Part shown: in pieces, positions 48,201-56,105 of the stretch
How positions within the stretch are numbered: the first letter of the stretch is position 1
Layout of the letters: every line of letters begins with the position of its first letter
Origin: Corythucha ciliata
Lineage: Eukaryota > Arthropoda > Insecta > Hemiptera > Tingidae
NCBI GenBank assembly: GCA_038030265.1
Contig: CM075941.1
Location: 2,666,001 to 2,730,000, forward strand
Reading direction: 5' to 3'
DNA: 64,000 nucleotides
The notes under the pieces: generated by a model
The model's database searches: none
The model's input: only the letters and a program-made list of their open reading frames with translations
What the model was told of the DNA's origin: nothing
Translations under genes and position numbers: made by a program

Positions 48201-48231
48201 CAATTCAAGGATACACGAGAGACGACTCTAG
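27151..48231 (+). CDS. ITPK1: Inositol-tetrakisphosphate 1-kinase, nine exons (gene span)
   Basis: Cytosolic ATP-grasp kinase that phosphorylates inositol tris- and tetrakisphosphates in the route to higher inositol phosphates. The nine exons join with consistent phases to 1113 nt, a 370-residue product (human about 414). Visible hallmarks: GYWMSEKK at residues 13-20; GPFTVIIHKLTD at 53-64; IIIDPIDNVRKLLDR at 94-108; SFVELTS at 129-135; lysine 157 in CKPSVANG; histidine 167 in DCHNMAIVFN; lysine 199 in HNAVLYKLF; RPSLKNF; aspartate 282 in GVDVVVE; aspartate 296 and asparagine 298 in IIDINPYPGYDG. From family knowledge these are the nucleotide-binding and magnesium-binding positions, and all are intact, so the enzyme should be active. 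The acidic, serine-rich C-tail after FGSLIRCIE is not conserved. The ATG at 27151 fits the family N-terminus. Intron 3 is 19401 bp of satellite while all others are 61-139 bp. Confidence 0.93.
27322..27346 (+). CDS. ITPK1: ITPK1 coding exon 2 (25 nt microexon, GC donor)
   Basis: This short exon reads (R)AHGFELVK, the counterpart of the family segment before the conserved LNL. The acceptor is TTTCAG. The donor reads AAG/GCAAGT, a GC-AG intron. The phases are only satisfied with this GC donor. Confidence 0.85.
27486..27584 (+). CDS. ITPK1: ITPK1 coding exon 3
   Basis: It encodes residues 43-75 with LNLNHSLEDQGPFTVIIHKL, strongly conserved in the family. The acceptor is TTACAG and the donor AAG/GTAAAC, phase 0. 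The next intron is 19401 bp. Confidence 0.93.
27585..29090 (+). other. Start of ITPK1 intron 3, non-satellite
   Basis: AT-rich intron sequence with several long T or A runs (27723, 27925, 28010, 28566, 28838). Near 28970 a GGCGTAGGCAGGAATTTGTC with adjacent G-run resembles the transposon-like word at 25940 in reverse. No gene seen. Confidence 0.6.
29140..34960 (+). repeat. Family A satellite, plus orientation, within ITPK1 intron 3
   Basis: Continuous ~29-30 bp units in the sense orientation of the gene. The stretch 29366-30420 matches 53590-54575 and, inverted, 61935-62980. A TGGCGGACC-starting word (29370) resembles a transposon end. The sections 30.06-31.44 and 33.3-34.0 kb match 3.0-4.79 kb, and 34.0-34.96 kb matches 0.3-1.28 kb. 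Confidence 0.9.
31440..33280 (+). repeat. Highly homogeneous 29-bp tandem array with inserted fragments
   Basis: Unlike all other family A sequence, units here are exactly 29 bp and nearly identical. They fall into three variants: GCCGCGAATTAGCAA, GCCACGAATTGGCG and GCCACGAATTATCA, each followed by TTTT(C)CTCAATTTTA. Runs of 2-6 units alternate with exact-looking pieces of flanking sequence (32460-32680 like 34750-34960; 32150-32215 like 30478-30560). A ~115 bp unit with CATGAAAAGGTCTC occurs three times (from about 32705, 32820 and 33112). The array is bracketed by direct ~235 bp copies (31200-31440 and 33280-33515). Confidence 0.88.
35003..35044 (-). mobile_element. Dispersed transposon terminus (CAGGGGCGTAGCCAGC)
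   Basis: This is the best-preserved copy on the minus strand: CAGGGGCGTAGCCAGCCCGT, then TGATCAAGGGGTGGGCAGC, with a poly-C run beyond. It is probably one end of a nonautonomous DNA transposon. Confidence 0.5.
35330..35575 (+). repeat. Degraded copy of the 35.97 kb sequence, many 1-nt deletions
   Basis: This reads like 35998-36260 with frequent single-base losses (for example TCAATTAAGTCGAATAGG where the other copy has an extra CTGCTA). The error pattern resembles uncorrected long-read sequence. It lies directly before the reverse arm of the palindrome. Confidence 0.7.
35577..36297. repeat. Near-perfect palindrome, ~350 bp arms
   Basis: GGGACATAGGTACAC at the left edge is the complement of GTGTACCTATGTCCC at the right edge. 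The centre is at about 35937 in AACAAGTGTTAAAAAATGAC. Arms match with few differences, including family A units in both orientations and the GTTTTAAAC spacer. Confidence 0.88.
36298..38455 (+). repeat. Family A satellite, plus orientation
   Basis: Diverged units. The first part, to 36770, matches 1.95-2.45 kb. Around 37.7-38.4 kb it resembles, inverted, 43.1-43.5 kb and, directly, 49.43-49.87 kb. Confidence 0.85.
38517..38560 (+). mobile_element. Dispersed transposon terminus (GAGCGTAGCCAGCCTG)
   Basis: CAGGAGCGTAGCCAGCCTGT followed by GGTCAAAGGGTG, the plus-strand version of the terminus at 35003. It sits just where satellite orientation switches from plus to minus. Confidence 0.45.
38740..39630 (-). 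repeat. Family A satellite, minus orientation
   Basis: Units read GCTAATTCGCGGCTA and AAATTGAG/GAAAAA. The part 39280-39880 is repeated directly at 50400-51030. Confidence 0.85.
39631..41775 (+). repeat. Mixed family A and non-satellite sequence
   Basis: 39631-39870 is non-satellite and repeated at 50770-51030. 39880-40370 is repeated directly at 52250-52740 and, inverted, at the end of the window. 40380-40740 is non-repetitive with G-runs. 40740-41660 is plus-orientation family A. No gene is seen; a 74-codon frame at 40532 has no family match. Confidence 0.7.
41780..42180 (+). repeat. Family G repeats (CGCTGAAAACCCAATTTCGCGG type)
   Basis: Units of about 30-35 bp with words TTTCGC, TGAAAACCC and AATTTCGCG. 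Scattered single units also occur near 39840 and 50960-51070. Confidence 0.55.
42233..43737 (-). repeat. Left arm of the inverted repeat that brackets ITPK1 exons 4-9
   Basis: Reverse complement of 49192-50517. The outer edge is CGGCCAGTACTGGGCA. The arm then holds minus-orientation family A (42750-43560), and the inner part is a GC-richer block (43570-43737) with GAAAGATTCGCCCGGCGGGG and CTACCACAGGGGCAC. The frame through the block (43527-43934) is open in the other arm too, but has no family match. A shorter relative of the block is at about 56890-56930. Confidence 0.85.
43740..45480. repeat. Family A satellite, minus then plus orientation
   Basis: 43740-43960 is non-satellite with a transposon-like CAGGGGTGTAGGTACAGGGG at 43906. 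43960-44760 is family A in minus orientation, and 44770-45470 in plus orientation, ending with a section similar to 1.0-1.28 and 34.7-34.96 kb. Confidence 0.8.
45513..45554 (-). mobile_element. Dispersed transposon terminus (CAGGGGCGTAGCCAGC)
   Basis: Minus-strand copy with the poly-C run at 45476-45487 beyond it, the same arrangement as at 35003. Confidence 0.5.
45811..45852 (-). mobile_element. Dispersed transposon terminus, diverged
   Basis: GGAGCGTAGCCATCC on the minus strand, then TTTGATCTATGGGGGG, followed by family A (45850-45930). Confidence 0.4.
46243..46634. mobile_element. Foldback/MITE-like hairpin element in ITPK1 intron 3
   Basis: Two inverted arms of about 150 bp surround a loop of about 65 bp. 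Landmarks: GGGTTTCCTCGAC with its complement GTCGAGGAAACAC; CACCAATATTCGAT with ATCGAATATTGGTG; ACAGTGACGTTAGATCTTGC with its exact complement. The outer ends read CTTAAG-like. No coding capacity. A single related arm lies at about 18577-18710. It ends 350 bp upstream of exon 4. Confidence 0.8.
46986..47130 (+). CDS. ITPK1: ITPK1 coding exon 4
   Basis: It encodes residues 76-123 plus one base, with the helix MLEHVEKYIKNNPDV and the IIIDPIDNVRKLLDR segment. The acceptor is TTTCAG and the donor ATCG/GTATGA, phase 1. Confidence 0.93.
47192..47284 (+). CDS. ITPK1: ITPK1 coding exon 5
   Basis: It encodes residues 124-154, with FTPSFVELTS and AGIDFPF, the edge of the ATP-grasp nucleotide site. The acceptor is TTGTAG and the donor TTTG/GTAAGC, phase 1. 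Confidence 0.93.
47351..47391 (+). CDS. ITPK1: ITPK1 coding exon 6 (41 nt)
   Basis: It encodes VCKPSVANGVDCHN, including lysine 157 and histidine 167. The acceptor is TTCCAG and the donor AAT/GTAAGT, phase 0. Confidence 0.93.
47470..47632 (+). CDS. ITPK1: ITPK1 coding exon 7
   Basis: It encodes residues 169-222: MAIVFNEKGL, QPPCVAHAFVNHNAVLYKLF with lysine 199, and ERPSLKNF. The acceptor is TTTTAG and the donor TCAG/GTAGAA, phase 1. Confidence 0.94.
47722..47958 (+). CDS. ITPK1: ITPK1 coding exon 8
   Basis: It encodes residues 223-301: ILFHSHTVSK, a serine- and aspartate-rich loop, LRQIVTIIQEELGMKLLGVDVVVE, then HAIIDINPYP with the metal ligands. The acceptor is ATTCAG. The donor CCTG/GTTGGA is weak, but phase 1 and the family alignment require it. 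Confidence 0.92.
48023..48231 (+). CDS. ITPK1: ITPK1 coding exon 9 and stop
   Basis: The acceptor is TCCACAG. It encodes GYDGFPDFFGSLIRCIESS, which closes the ATP-grasp fold, then a ~50-residue charged tail (FTTEQEDSGFETADSSDEKK) with no known domain. TAG is at 48229-48231. Confidence 0.92.
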
Positions 48232-48572
48232 CAGGAGACTAGAAAAAGCGTCCTTAAAAGGGTAAGGCTGTTATGTGTATAATTGTCATTAAAATATTTC
48301 ACAACTTATTTATTGTGAAGGCTCGTACTATATTGCGTATTTTTTGCCTTAAAAAAGTAGGTATCACTGTTTTACAATTCCATTATTGCTCAACTATTGA
48401 ATATTCAAAATTCGCTATTTTTTATATTACACCCAATTTTCGTCAAGAAGCTCAAAAAGTGTGCCAAATTGGCCAAAGTAATATTTATGTACATTCCTCT
48501 TGACTAGCTTTTCTACACTTTTAAGATGAAAACAATCTTATATATTTTTTTATTTGTATATTTTACAATAAT

Positions 48573-48578
48573 AATAAA
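48573..48578 (+). terminator. Candidate ITPK1 polyadenylation signal
   Basis: AATAAA about 340 bp after the ITPK1 stop, followed by a GT-rich GTGTGTGTAAT. A second AATAAA is at 49093-49098, just before the inverted-repeat arm. Confidence 0.5.
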
Positions 48579-49191
48579 AGTGTGTGTAATTTAGCGAGTA
48601 GATTTTTCTTGTCAAAATAATAATCCTCTCCAATCAACGTCGGGTCACTTTGTTTTCTGACGGGCCCATTCGACTGAAAACCATTACTATTTTCATTTGA
48701 ACATTCCCGTCCAAGTTTTTTTTTTTTTTTTTTTTTAAAGGTTATCATGGCGGGCTTTAATATTGTACCTCCGGTCACCAAGATGAAGGTGTAACTAAAG
48801 ATTTGCGAACAAAATATTACATGATTGTTAAATGTGTCTGAGCTGTTATTTTTTTCCCAAAGTATGTTCACGACACATAATCCTTTAAACACCTCCCATA
48901 AGACTGTATGTGCGTGTTTTTGTTTGTTGTTGTTTTTTTTTTTGACCAGCCAATTATTTTCGAAGGTGAATTAGGAATCGTTTAGGTGAATGGTTTAAGT
49001 TGTTTTATGTGTTAGTTATATACTTCGCAACAGAAAAGGAAAGTATTACTAGATGTTAATCATAATTTTTTGTTTGATGTTATCCTATTAATAATAAACT
49101 GTTATAAACATTATTTAATATTTCAAAGAGTTCAGATTGTCATTTATTATTTTTACGCTTTAATTTCGTCCCTCTCTTGAAATCAGTGACG

Positions 49192-50517
49192 CTCTGAATA
49201 AAACGCAACTTGGGGCCAACAACATAAGTTAACCACAGTATAATAGCGTTTTCCATTTGCACAAAAAAGGTGCCCCTGTGGTAGCTCATTGCGCAGACAT
49301 TATGGCGCCCCCGCCGGGCGAATCTTTCACCAACGCCTCCGTCAAGTTGCCAGTTCCAGGAGCAGCGAATTAACGTTTTTCTTTTTCCAAATTTCATCAC
49401 TTCTTCTCAATTTCATCAGTGAGTTAGCGAATTGTCTCCATTTTAGCCGCGAATTAGCTATTTGTCTCCATTTTTAGGTGCGATTTATCTCCATTTCAGC
49501 CGTGAATTACCAATTTTTTTTATCATTGAATTTGTGTTTTTCCTGATTTGAGCCACTAATGAGCGATTTTACCCGTTTATTAGCGCTATATATTGTAATT
49601 TTAGCCACAAAGTTGTCTACGGAAACCGCGACTTGCCATTTACTCAGTTTATTTTTGTGAAATAGCAAATGTTCATAACTTAACCATAACCACAAATAGC
49701 CATTTTTCTTGATTTCAGCCGCATGAATTAGCGGTTTAGCCTACTAGCGAGCCACCAAAAGGAGTTTTATTTCCCATTTTCCACTGTGAATTAACGCTTT
49801 TTCTGAATTCTATCCGCGAATCAGCGCATTATCCTCATTTAGCCGTGAATTAGCGATTTCGTTCACTTTCAGCCACGAAGTTACCTTGAGAAGCCGCAAT
49901 GGGCGTTTTCTCCATCATTAAACCGCGAATTATAGCGTTTTTTCCACACGTCAGCGCTTCTTCTCTATTTTACCGGTGAATTACCGATGTTTCCCCAACT
50001 TTAGCCGCGAATTAGCGATTTTTCACTATTTTAGCCGTGAATTAGCGATTTATAGCGCTTCTTATCAATTTTACCTACGAGTTATCAATTTTTCCGCATT
50101 TTAACCGCGAATTTAGGATTTTTTTCTGCGATTTATCTGAATTTTGCAGTGAATTCGTGTTTTTCTTTATTTCATCGGCTAATTAGCGATTTTTCTCAAT
50201 TTCATCCATGAATAAGCAAATTTTATTACTTTTAGCCGCAACATCTCGGTAAACATTGCGAAAAAGTGCTAATTGACCGTTGGCAAGTTTGTGGGTACAA
50301 TTGAGAAAGGACACGACTTTTAGCGCGTAAATTTCTGAAAAAGTGTTTATTCACGGCTAAAATTAAGGAAAATTGAGGAAAACACCCATTTCCGGCCGGC
50401 ACTGAAATAGAGAAACTAGCGTTCACCGACAGGTCAAATTGGGGGAAAACTGCTCTTTTGTGGCTGATATTGACAGAACGCACCAATTCGCGGTTAGGTG
50501 ATGCCCAGTACTGGCCG
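49192..50517 (+). repeat. Right arm of the inverted repeat that brackets ITPK1 exons 4-9
   Basis: Complement of 42233-43737, beginning with TGAATAAAACGCAACTTGGG and ending with GCCCAGTACTGGCCG. It contains plus-orientation family A (49370-50240) then minus-orientation units. The arms differ in length by roughly 180 bp through internal indels. Confidence 0.85.
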
Positions 50518-51445
50518 TATAATTGAAATAGTATTGAAAAAAAGGTTATTTCATGGTTTTTTGAGACCTTTTCACGGCTAAAATGAAGAAAATGGGCTAG
50601 TTCGAGGTAGAATTGAGAAAAAAAACTCAGTTGCAGCTAAAATTAGGGATAATGACAATTTGAGGCTAATATTAGTGCTCATTTAGAAGTAAAATGGGGG
50701 AAAAAACTCTGTGCAACACCTCTTGAGAAAAACTGGATTCACGGCTGTGGGCAGCTTCGCTGGTGAAATCATTATATGCATCATTGTCTTTTTGCAGGCT
50801 TGTAACTGGATCTGGAGGTTATAATCACGTCAATTCAGGGTCATCAGAGACTACATTTTTATAGAAAGGGCCACTATCCGTCAAAACCCATTTTTTCAGG
50901 TCTGACTCACTAAAAAAAAATTATTATGTTCACCGATTTCGCACTCTAAACCATTTCGCGGATTTTTCCCGCTAAAATTGCATTTTCGCTGTTCTGGCTA
51001 ACAGAAAACCCAATCGCGGTTGTTCTATTGCTGAAAAACGCCAATTTTGCAGATGTTTGTTGCTGAAAAACCATTCGCCTCTGCATGATGTAAGAGTTCC
51101 GTTTGGGCGGCTAAAATACCGCAGTTATCATCCCAGAGCCTCACTGAAGACGACAATTCCAAAAATATCACTTTTTGGGGGTACAAAATCGCAAGTTATT
51201 CGACCAAAATTATGAAATAGAATGCAAAAAAAAGACAGTTTCACAGCGGAGATGTTAGGTTTTGACGGTTCGTGACCTTTTAACCGTGATACATTCAGTT
51301 TCTGGGGTCAAATTGACGATTTCTCGCGTTATAATTGATGAGCTATCGAGTTCTCTTTCTGGGGACTCATCCCCGAATATAAGCCTGCAATATTCATGTA
51401 TAGACATTGGGATGCATCTGGCTTGTTCAAAGTTCACACGTGAAG
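50400..51445. repeat. Direct copy of 39.28-39.88 kb plus non-repetitive tail
   Basis: 50400-51030 repeats 39280-39880 in the same order, including a non-satellite section with AACTGGATCTGGAGG and GGGTCATCAGAGAC. 51070-51440 has no counterpart that I see and no gene. Confidence 0.7.
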
Positions 51446-51483
51446 CTGCCCACCCCTTAGATCAAAGGCTGGCTACGCCCCTG
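51446..51483 (-). mobile_element. Dispersed transposon terminus (CAGGGGCGTAGCCAGC)
   Basis: Minus-strand copy: CAGGGGCGTAGCCAGCC, then TTTGATCTAAGGGGTGGGC. The flank ACGTGAAGCTG is shared with the 45.8 kb copy, so these two belong to one subfamily. Confidence 0.5.
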
Positions 51484-51489
51484 CCGTGA

Positions 51490-52562
51490 ACTAGTGATTT
51501 TTCCACTTTTATATAAGAATTAGTATTGTTTCTCAATTTTAGACGCGAATTATCTATTTTTCTCATTTTTATAAGTGATTTTAGCGTTTTCATAACTGTT
51601 GCTTAATTAGTGCTTTTCATAAATTTTAGTCGACAGTATGAATTATTCTTGCTTTTAGTCACGAATTAGCAATTTCTTTCGATTTTAGCCATGACTTTCT
51701 GTAAGTTTGGATGCTCTGCGCGGATTAGAGCTTTTCTAAAATTATTTCCAACCGGGCCATGAGTTATCATTTTTTCCCCAATTTCAGCGATTTTCCTATT
51801 TTGGCAGCAAATTTAGTCGTTTTTATCTCTGTTAGCAGCGGATTGGCAAATTTTATACTCACAGCTAGCAATGTATTAGCACTTTGTCTCATTTTTAGTT
51901 CCGAATAAATTTCAGATTTAAACGAGCCCTTGTTCTTATTTTTATTGGCAATTAGCGTCCGTCCTTAATTTAGTCAATGAAATGTGTGATTTTTTCACAT
52001 TTATAGGCATACGAGTTAGCGCTTTTTCCCCCATTTTAGCAGATTCTTCAGCGTGCGTCACCGCAATTTTATTTTTTCTTCAATTTTAGCCGCGAATAAG
52101 CGATTTTCACGATTAAACAGTGAATTAGCGCTTTTTCTCTATACCACCAGCGAATTGGCGACGTATTCACATTATGCGGCAATGAATTAGCACATTAGCG
52201 CTTCTTATGAATCTTTGAAACTGCCTCCAAAAATCACGAATTGGCACTCTCTCAATTCCAGTTTTAAATATGAACACTTTTTCTCATTTGTAGCCGTGAA
52301 TTAGAACTTCTTAATTTTGGCCTCGAATGTGCCATTTTGTCACATGTAGCCATGAGAGTTAGCGCTTTTTCCTCATTTTAGCAGTGAATTAGCAATTTTC
52401 CCCAATTTTAGCAGTAAACTGCGAATTTATGATGCTAAAATTTAGGAAAGTCACTAATTCGCTGATTAAATGAGGAAAAAGCGCTGACTCATAGTTAAAT
52501 GCGAAAAAATCGCAAATTTATGTCGAAAAAACAAGTATTTTTCCTCCGTTTTAACAGCGAAC
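51490..52562 (+). repeat. Family A satellite, mainly plus orientation
   Basis: Diverged units; 52250-52740 is a copy of 39880-40370. A short minus-orientation run lies at about 52430-52530. Confidence 0.8.
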
Positions 52563-54575
52563 AAACGGTGTATTCACATTAGCGATGAATTAGCGCTTTC
52601 TTCTCAGTTTTAACCGAGCATTAGGGTTTATTCACTATATTCAGCGCGGATTTGCTAGTGCCCCCCCCCCCCGTAATCACTTTTAGCCTCCTCATCCCTT
52701 CGTCGTTGCTCTACAGTTTCCGGACCTAAAACGAGTTCGATCAACGCTGGTCGCCTATCGACCCCAAAACTGAAGATTTAACTGTATAATTTAATATTTT
52801 ACTTCAAATCTGACGATGTTACGCCAAAGCTGATCTGTTAACCCTGAAAGTAAAGATTTAACAGCAAAAATGGCGATTTTAAAACCCAAAGCTTTACCCC
52901 GAAATTGATAATTTCACCCTTAAACTGGCGCGTTGAACCCAAACTGATGAAAAATGAATGATCTTACCAAAAAAGACCACCTGCATTATGAACTGCTGTT
53001 TAAATCCCTCAAGTGGCGATTTTAATAAAAAAAAAACCTACGATTTCTTGCCAAAGCTGACGTGGTAACCCCCTCACCCCTCGCCCTACTGAAGATGTCA
53101 CTATAAATCTGTCGATTTTAACCTAAAACTTTTCTGTTTCATTTAAAAAATGAATATTTTAACCCGAAACGATGATTTACCCAAAAAATTGGTTACTTAC
53201 TCAAAACTGACAATGTCACACTGTAAATAAAGTTTCCCCCCAAAACGGATGATTTTAGGCCAAAAATGGCGACTCTGCCTGCCTCGAAAACCCTAAATCG
53301 AGATTAAATAACCACTTTGAGCTAAAATCGCCAGATGCGAGGTAAACACATCACAATTGTATTTTAATGTAAATCGCTAGTTTAACAGAGAAACATTAGT
53401 TTTCGGTTGACAGTTTTGGGTGAAAAACTTCAAATTTACGTTAAAACTCGTCTGTTTTGTGATAAAATTGCATGTTTTGAGGTAAAACCACCAGTTTCGG
53501 GGTAGAATTTTCTTTTTGAGGGAAAATCGACGAAATTAGTTTCACGATAATATCACCAGTACTGTATTGAAATCTTCAGTGTTGGCTTGAAACACTGGCG
53601 GACCTACACGTATCGTGGCCCGGGGCGGAAATCTTCAAGAGACCCCTAAAAGTCTCTAATTATACATACCTAATACAAACCTCTATTGGTAACCGCTAAG
53701 GTCTTCTCCTTATTTTAGGTAAATCACCGCTATTTCCCCAACCTATCCGCCAAACAGCCGCGAATGAGTCGTGCTTTTTGTCAACTTTACCAGCAAATTA
53801 GCGCTTTTCACCGCGATTTAACGCAAATTAGCCGCGGATTAGTGGGGGTATTCCCCCTCCCACCTTGTAGACGTAAACACGCGCTTTTTCTCTACTTTAG
53901 CAGCAAAGTAGCTTTTTTATCCACTTTTTTTCTAGAGTTGTCTTTTTTCACGATTTCAGCTACAAATTAGCGATTTTTCTAACAGGGACCAGAGAATTAG
54001 CACTTTACTCGGTATGAGCTGAAAATTAGCGCTTTACTCAATATTAGCGCAAAATAGAGGTTTTTCCTAAATGATCACGACAAATTAGCATTTTCTTGTT
54101 CACCATAACCATACGCAATGGATCAGCGTTTTTTTCTCAGTTTTAGCCGCGAATTTGCGGGGTTTTCACCCACAGCCATAAATTGGCGCTCTTTCTCAAT
54201 TTTAGACTCAAAGTTGACCGAGGAAACCGCGAATATTATCAATTTTAGCCGTGAATTAGTGATTCCCCTATATTTCAGCCGCGAATTAGCGCTTTTTCGT
54301 AATTTTAGCAGCGTAGTAGCGATTCTAACCCGTAAGTTAGCGAATTCTGTTCATTTTAACCACGAATTGGCGTTTTCCGATATTTTAAGTGCAAATTGGC
54401 AATTTTTCCATTTTTGGCAGCGTATTAGCTGAAAATTAACCTTTCTGTTAATTTTAGCCAGAATAATTACTGATTTTCTCAATATTAGCTGCAAATTAGC
54501 GGGTTCTTCTCCATTATAGCACCGCATCAGCATTTTTTAAATTTTAACTATGGATTATAGCGCTTCTTCTCAGTT
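52563..54575 (+). repeat. Left arm of a third large inverted repeat
   Basis: Complement of 61935-64000. Contents in order: family A edge with a poly-C run, family D (52760-53580: units with GTTAAAC, AAAACTGA, CGATTTTA), a TGGCGGACCTACACGTAT word at 53593, and plus-orientation family A (53700-54575). The right arm runs off the window, so this arm may extend left of 52563. Confidence 0.85.
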
Positions 54576-54879
54576 CTAGCCGTGAATTTGCCGTTTTTCT
54601 CAATTTCAGTCTCAAGGTATCAGTCTAGGAAAGTTTTTGGGATGAAATCGTAAAGTTTTAGGATTAAAACAGTCAGCTTTGGGGGTAAAATTGCAGTTTT
54701 GTTTAGTGCAGAGGCGTGCCCATGGGAAGGGTTTCGGGGGTCAGAACCCCTCCCAGAGGGGTCCCAGCCCTGCATTCAGCCCAGCGTAGTTAAGAAATAA
54801 TAAATAAATAAATAAGTAAATAAATAAAATAAGTAAAAAAGTAAAAGAACAAAAAGAATCAACGCTACCAATTTACGCC
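54576..54879 (+). other. Short non-satellite stretch with (AAAT) microsatellite
   Basis: 54797-54845 is an impure AAAT/AAGT repeat. 54720-54780 carries palindromic GGTTTCGGGGGTCAGAACCCC sequence, possibly a transposon end. No gene. Confidence 0.5.
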
Positions 54880-55740
54880 TTAAAAATTCCCTAACTGGCT
54901 ATGCACGACCTAAAATTGAGAAAAATTACTTAATGTGTGGCCTATTCATAAATATTTAAACTGACAATTTAAACAGATTAATCCTGCCCTGAGAATGGCA
55001 AAAATGACTATTCGCGCGTCAAAAATTTCCCAACTGAGCCTTCACGCCTTGAAAATATCAAAATTTACCATTCGTGCCCTAAAAAAGCAAAACTGTCTAT
55101 TCACGCCCCACAAATGGCTTACTCGTCCTCAGACGCAGATCCTGGATTTGATCTTGAAATTGAGTGCTAACGCTCGATCGACTAAAAATAGCTTGACAGT
55201 AATTCACTACCTAAAAATCTGCTAACTGACTATAATCGGCGCCCCAAAATGGCAAAACTGACGATTCGAGCACTGAAAATGACTATTTGCGCCCTAAAAA
55301 TTGGCATTTACCACTCTATAAAGTAGCCAAAATGATTTCACGCGCCCTCTAAAAATAGCCAAACTGGTTCTACAATGGTCAAAAACACTCAAGGTGGCCT
55401 GGAAAATGCCTTAACAGATTGTTCCCGTTATGAAAGCTGCAAAAATAGACCATTTGCGTGCCAAGAATGGTCAAAGTAACCATTGGAGCCTAATTGGTTA
55501 GAAGTGATCAGTCCTATAGTTTGCGCCCTAAAATTATAGCTAAACTTGACATATCCAAGTCATGAAATCGGCAAAACTGACTCTATGCGCCCTAAAAATA
55601 GCTTAACTGGCGATTCGATCCTTGAAAATGCTTAACCGGACGATTCCTGTCCTTAAATTAGCCAAACTGACCATTAGCGCTTGGTAAACTGAAAATTTAT
55701 CGCTACAAAAACAGGAAATCTGACCATTTCCTTACGAACT
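54880..55740 (-). repeat. Family B ~30 bp satellite, minus orientation
   Basis: Units with CGCCCTAAAAAT, GGCAAAACTGAC and ATTCGCG. Diverged from the 23.5-24.6 kb block. Confidence 0.65.
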
Positions 55741-56105
55741 TATCTCAGGAACGGCAAATTAGTGCTCTTTCTCATCTACATCCGCTTAAGGTCCTAAAAA
55801 AAACTGGGGATCGGCGTATTTTCTCTATTTTAGCCGTGAAGTTACCACCCCCCCCCCTCGAAAGCGCGATTTCTCTCAATTTTAGGCATCAGAATAGCGC
55901 TTTTGTGGGCTAAATATAATATTCAGGGTCAGATTGACTGAAAAAAGGTCGAAAGGAGCCAATATCGTTATGTCTAACCGCATACCAAAACTCCTTTTCC
56001 CCCTAAAAATCCTCATTTTTCTATCTTTAAGCTTTTCGGTGGCACCCTCTGGAAGGGGGCCCGAACTGGTACACCCCCCCCCTCCGTCACTCCTGCACAA
56101 CTGAT
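55741..56105. repeat. Third, diverged copy of the 4.6 kb spacer
   Basis: AAACTGGGGATCGGCGTATT, TTTCTCTATTTTAGCCG and AGGGTCAGATTGACTGAA correspond to the 4565-4935 and 33.79-34.01 kb copies. C-runs near 55850 and 56075. Confidence 0.5.
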
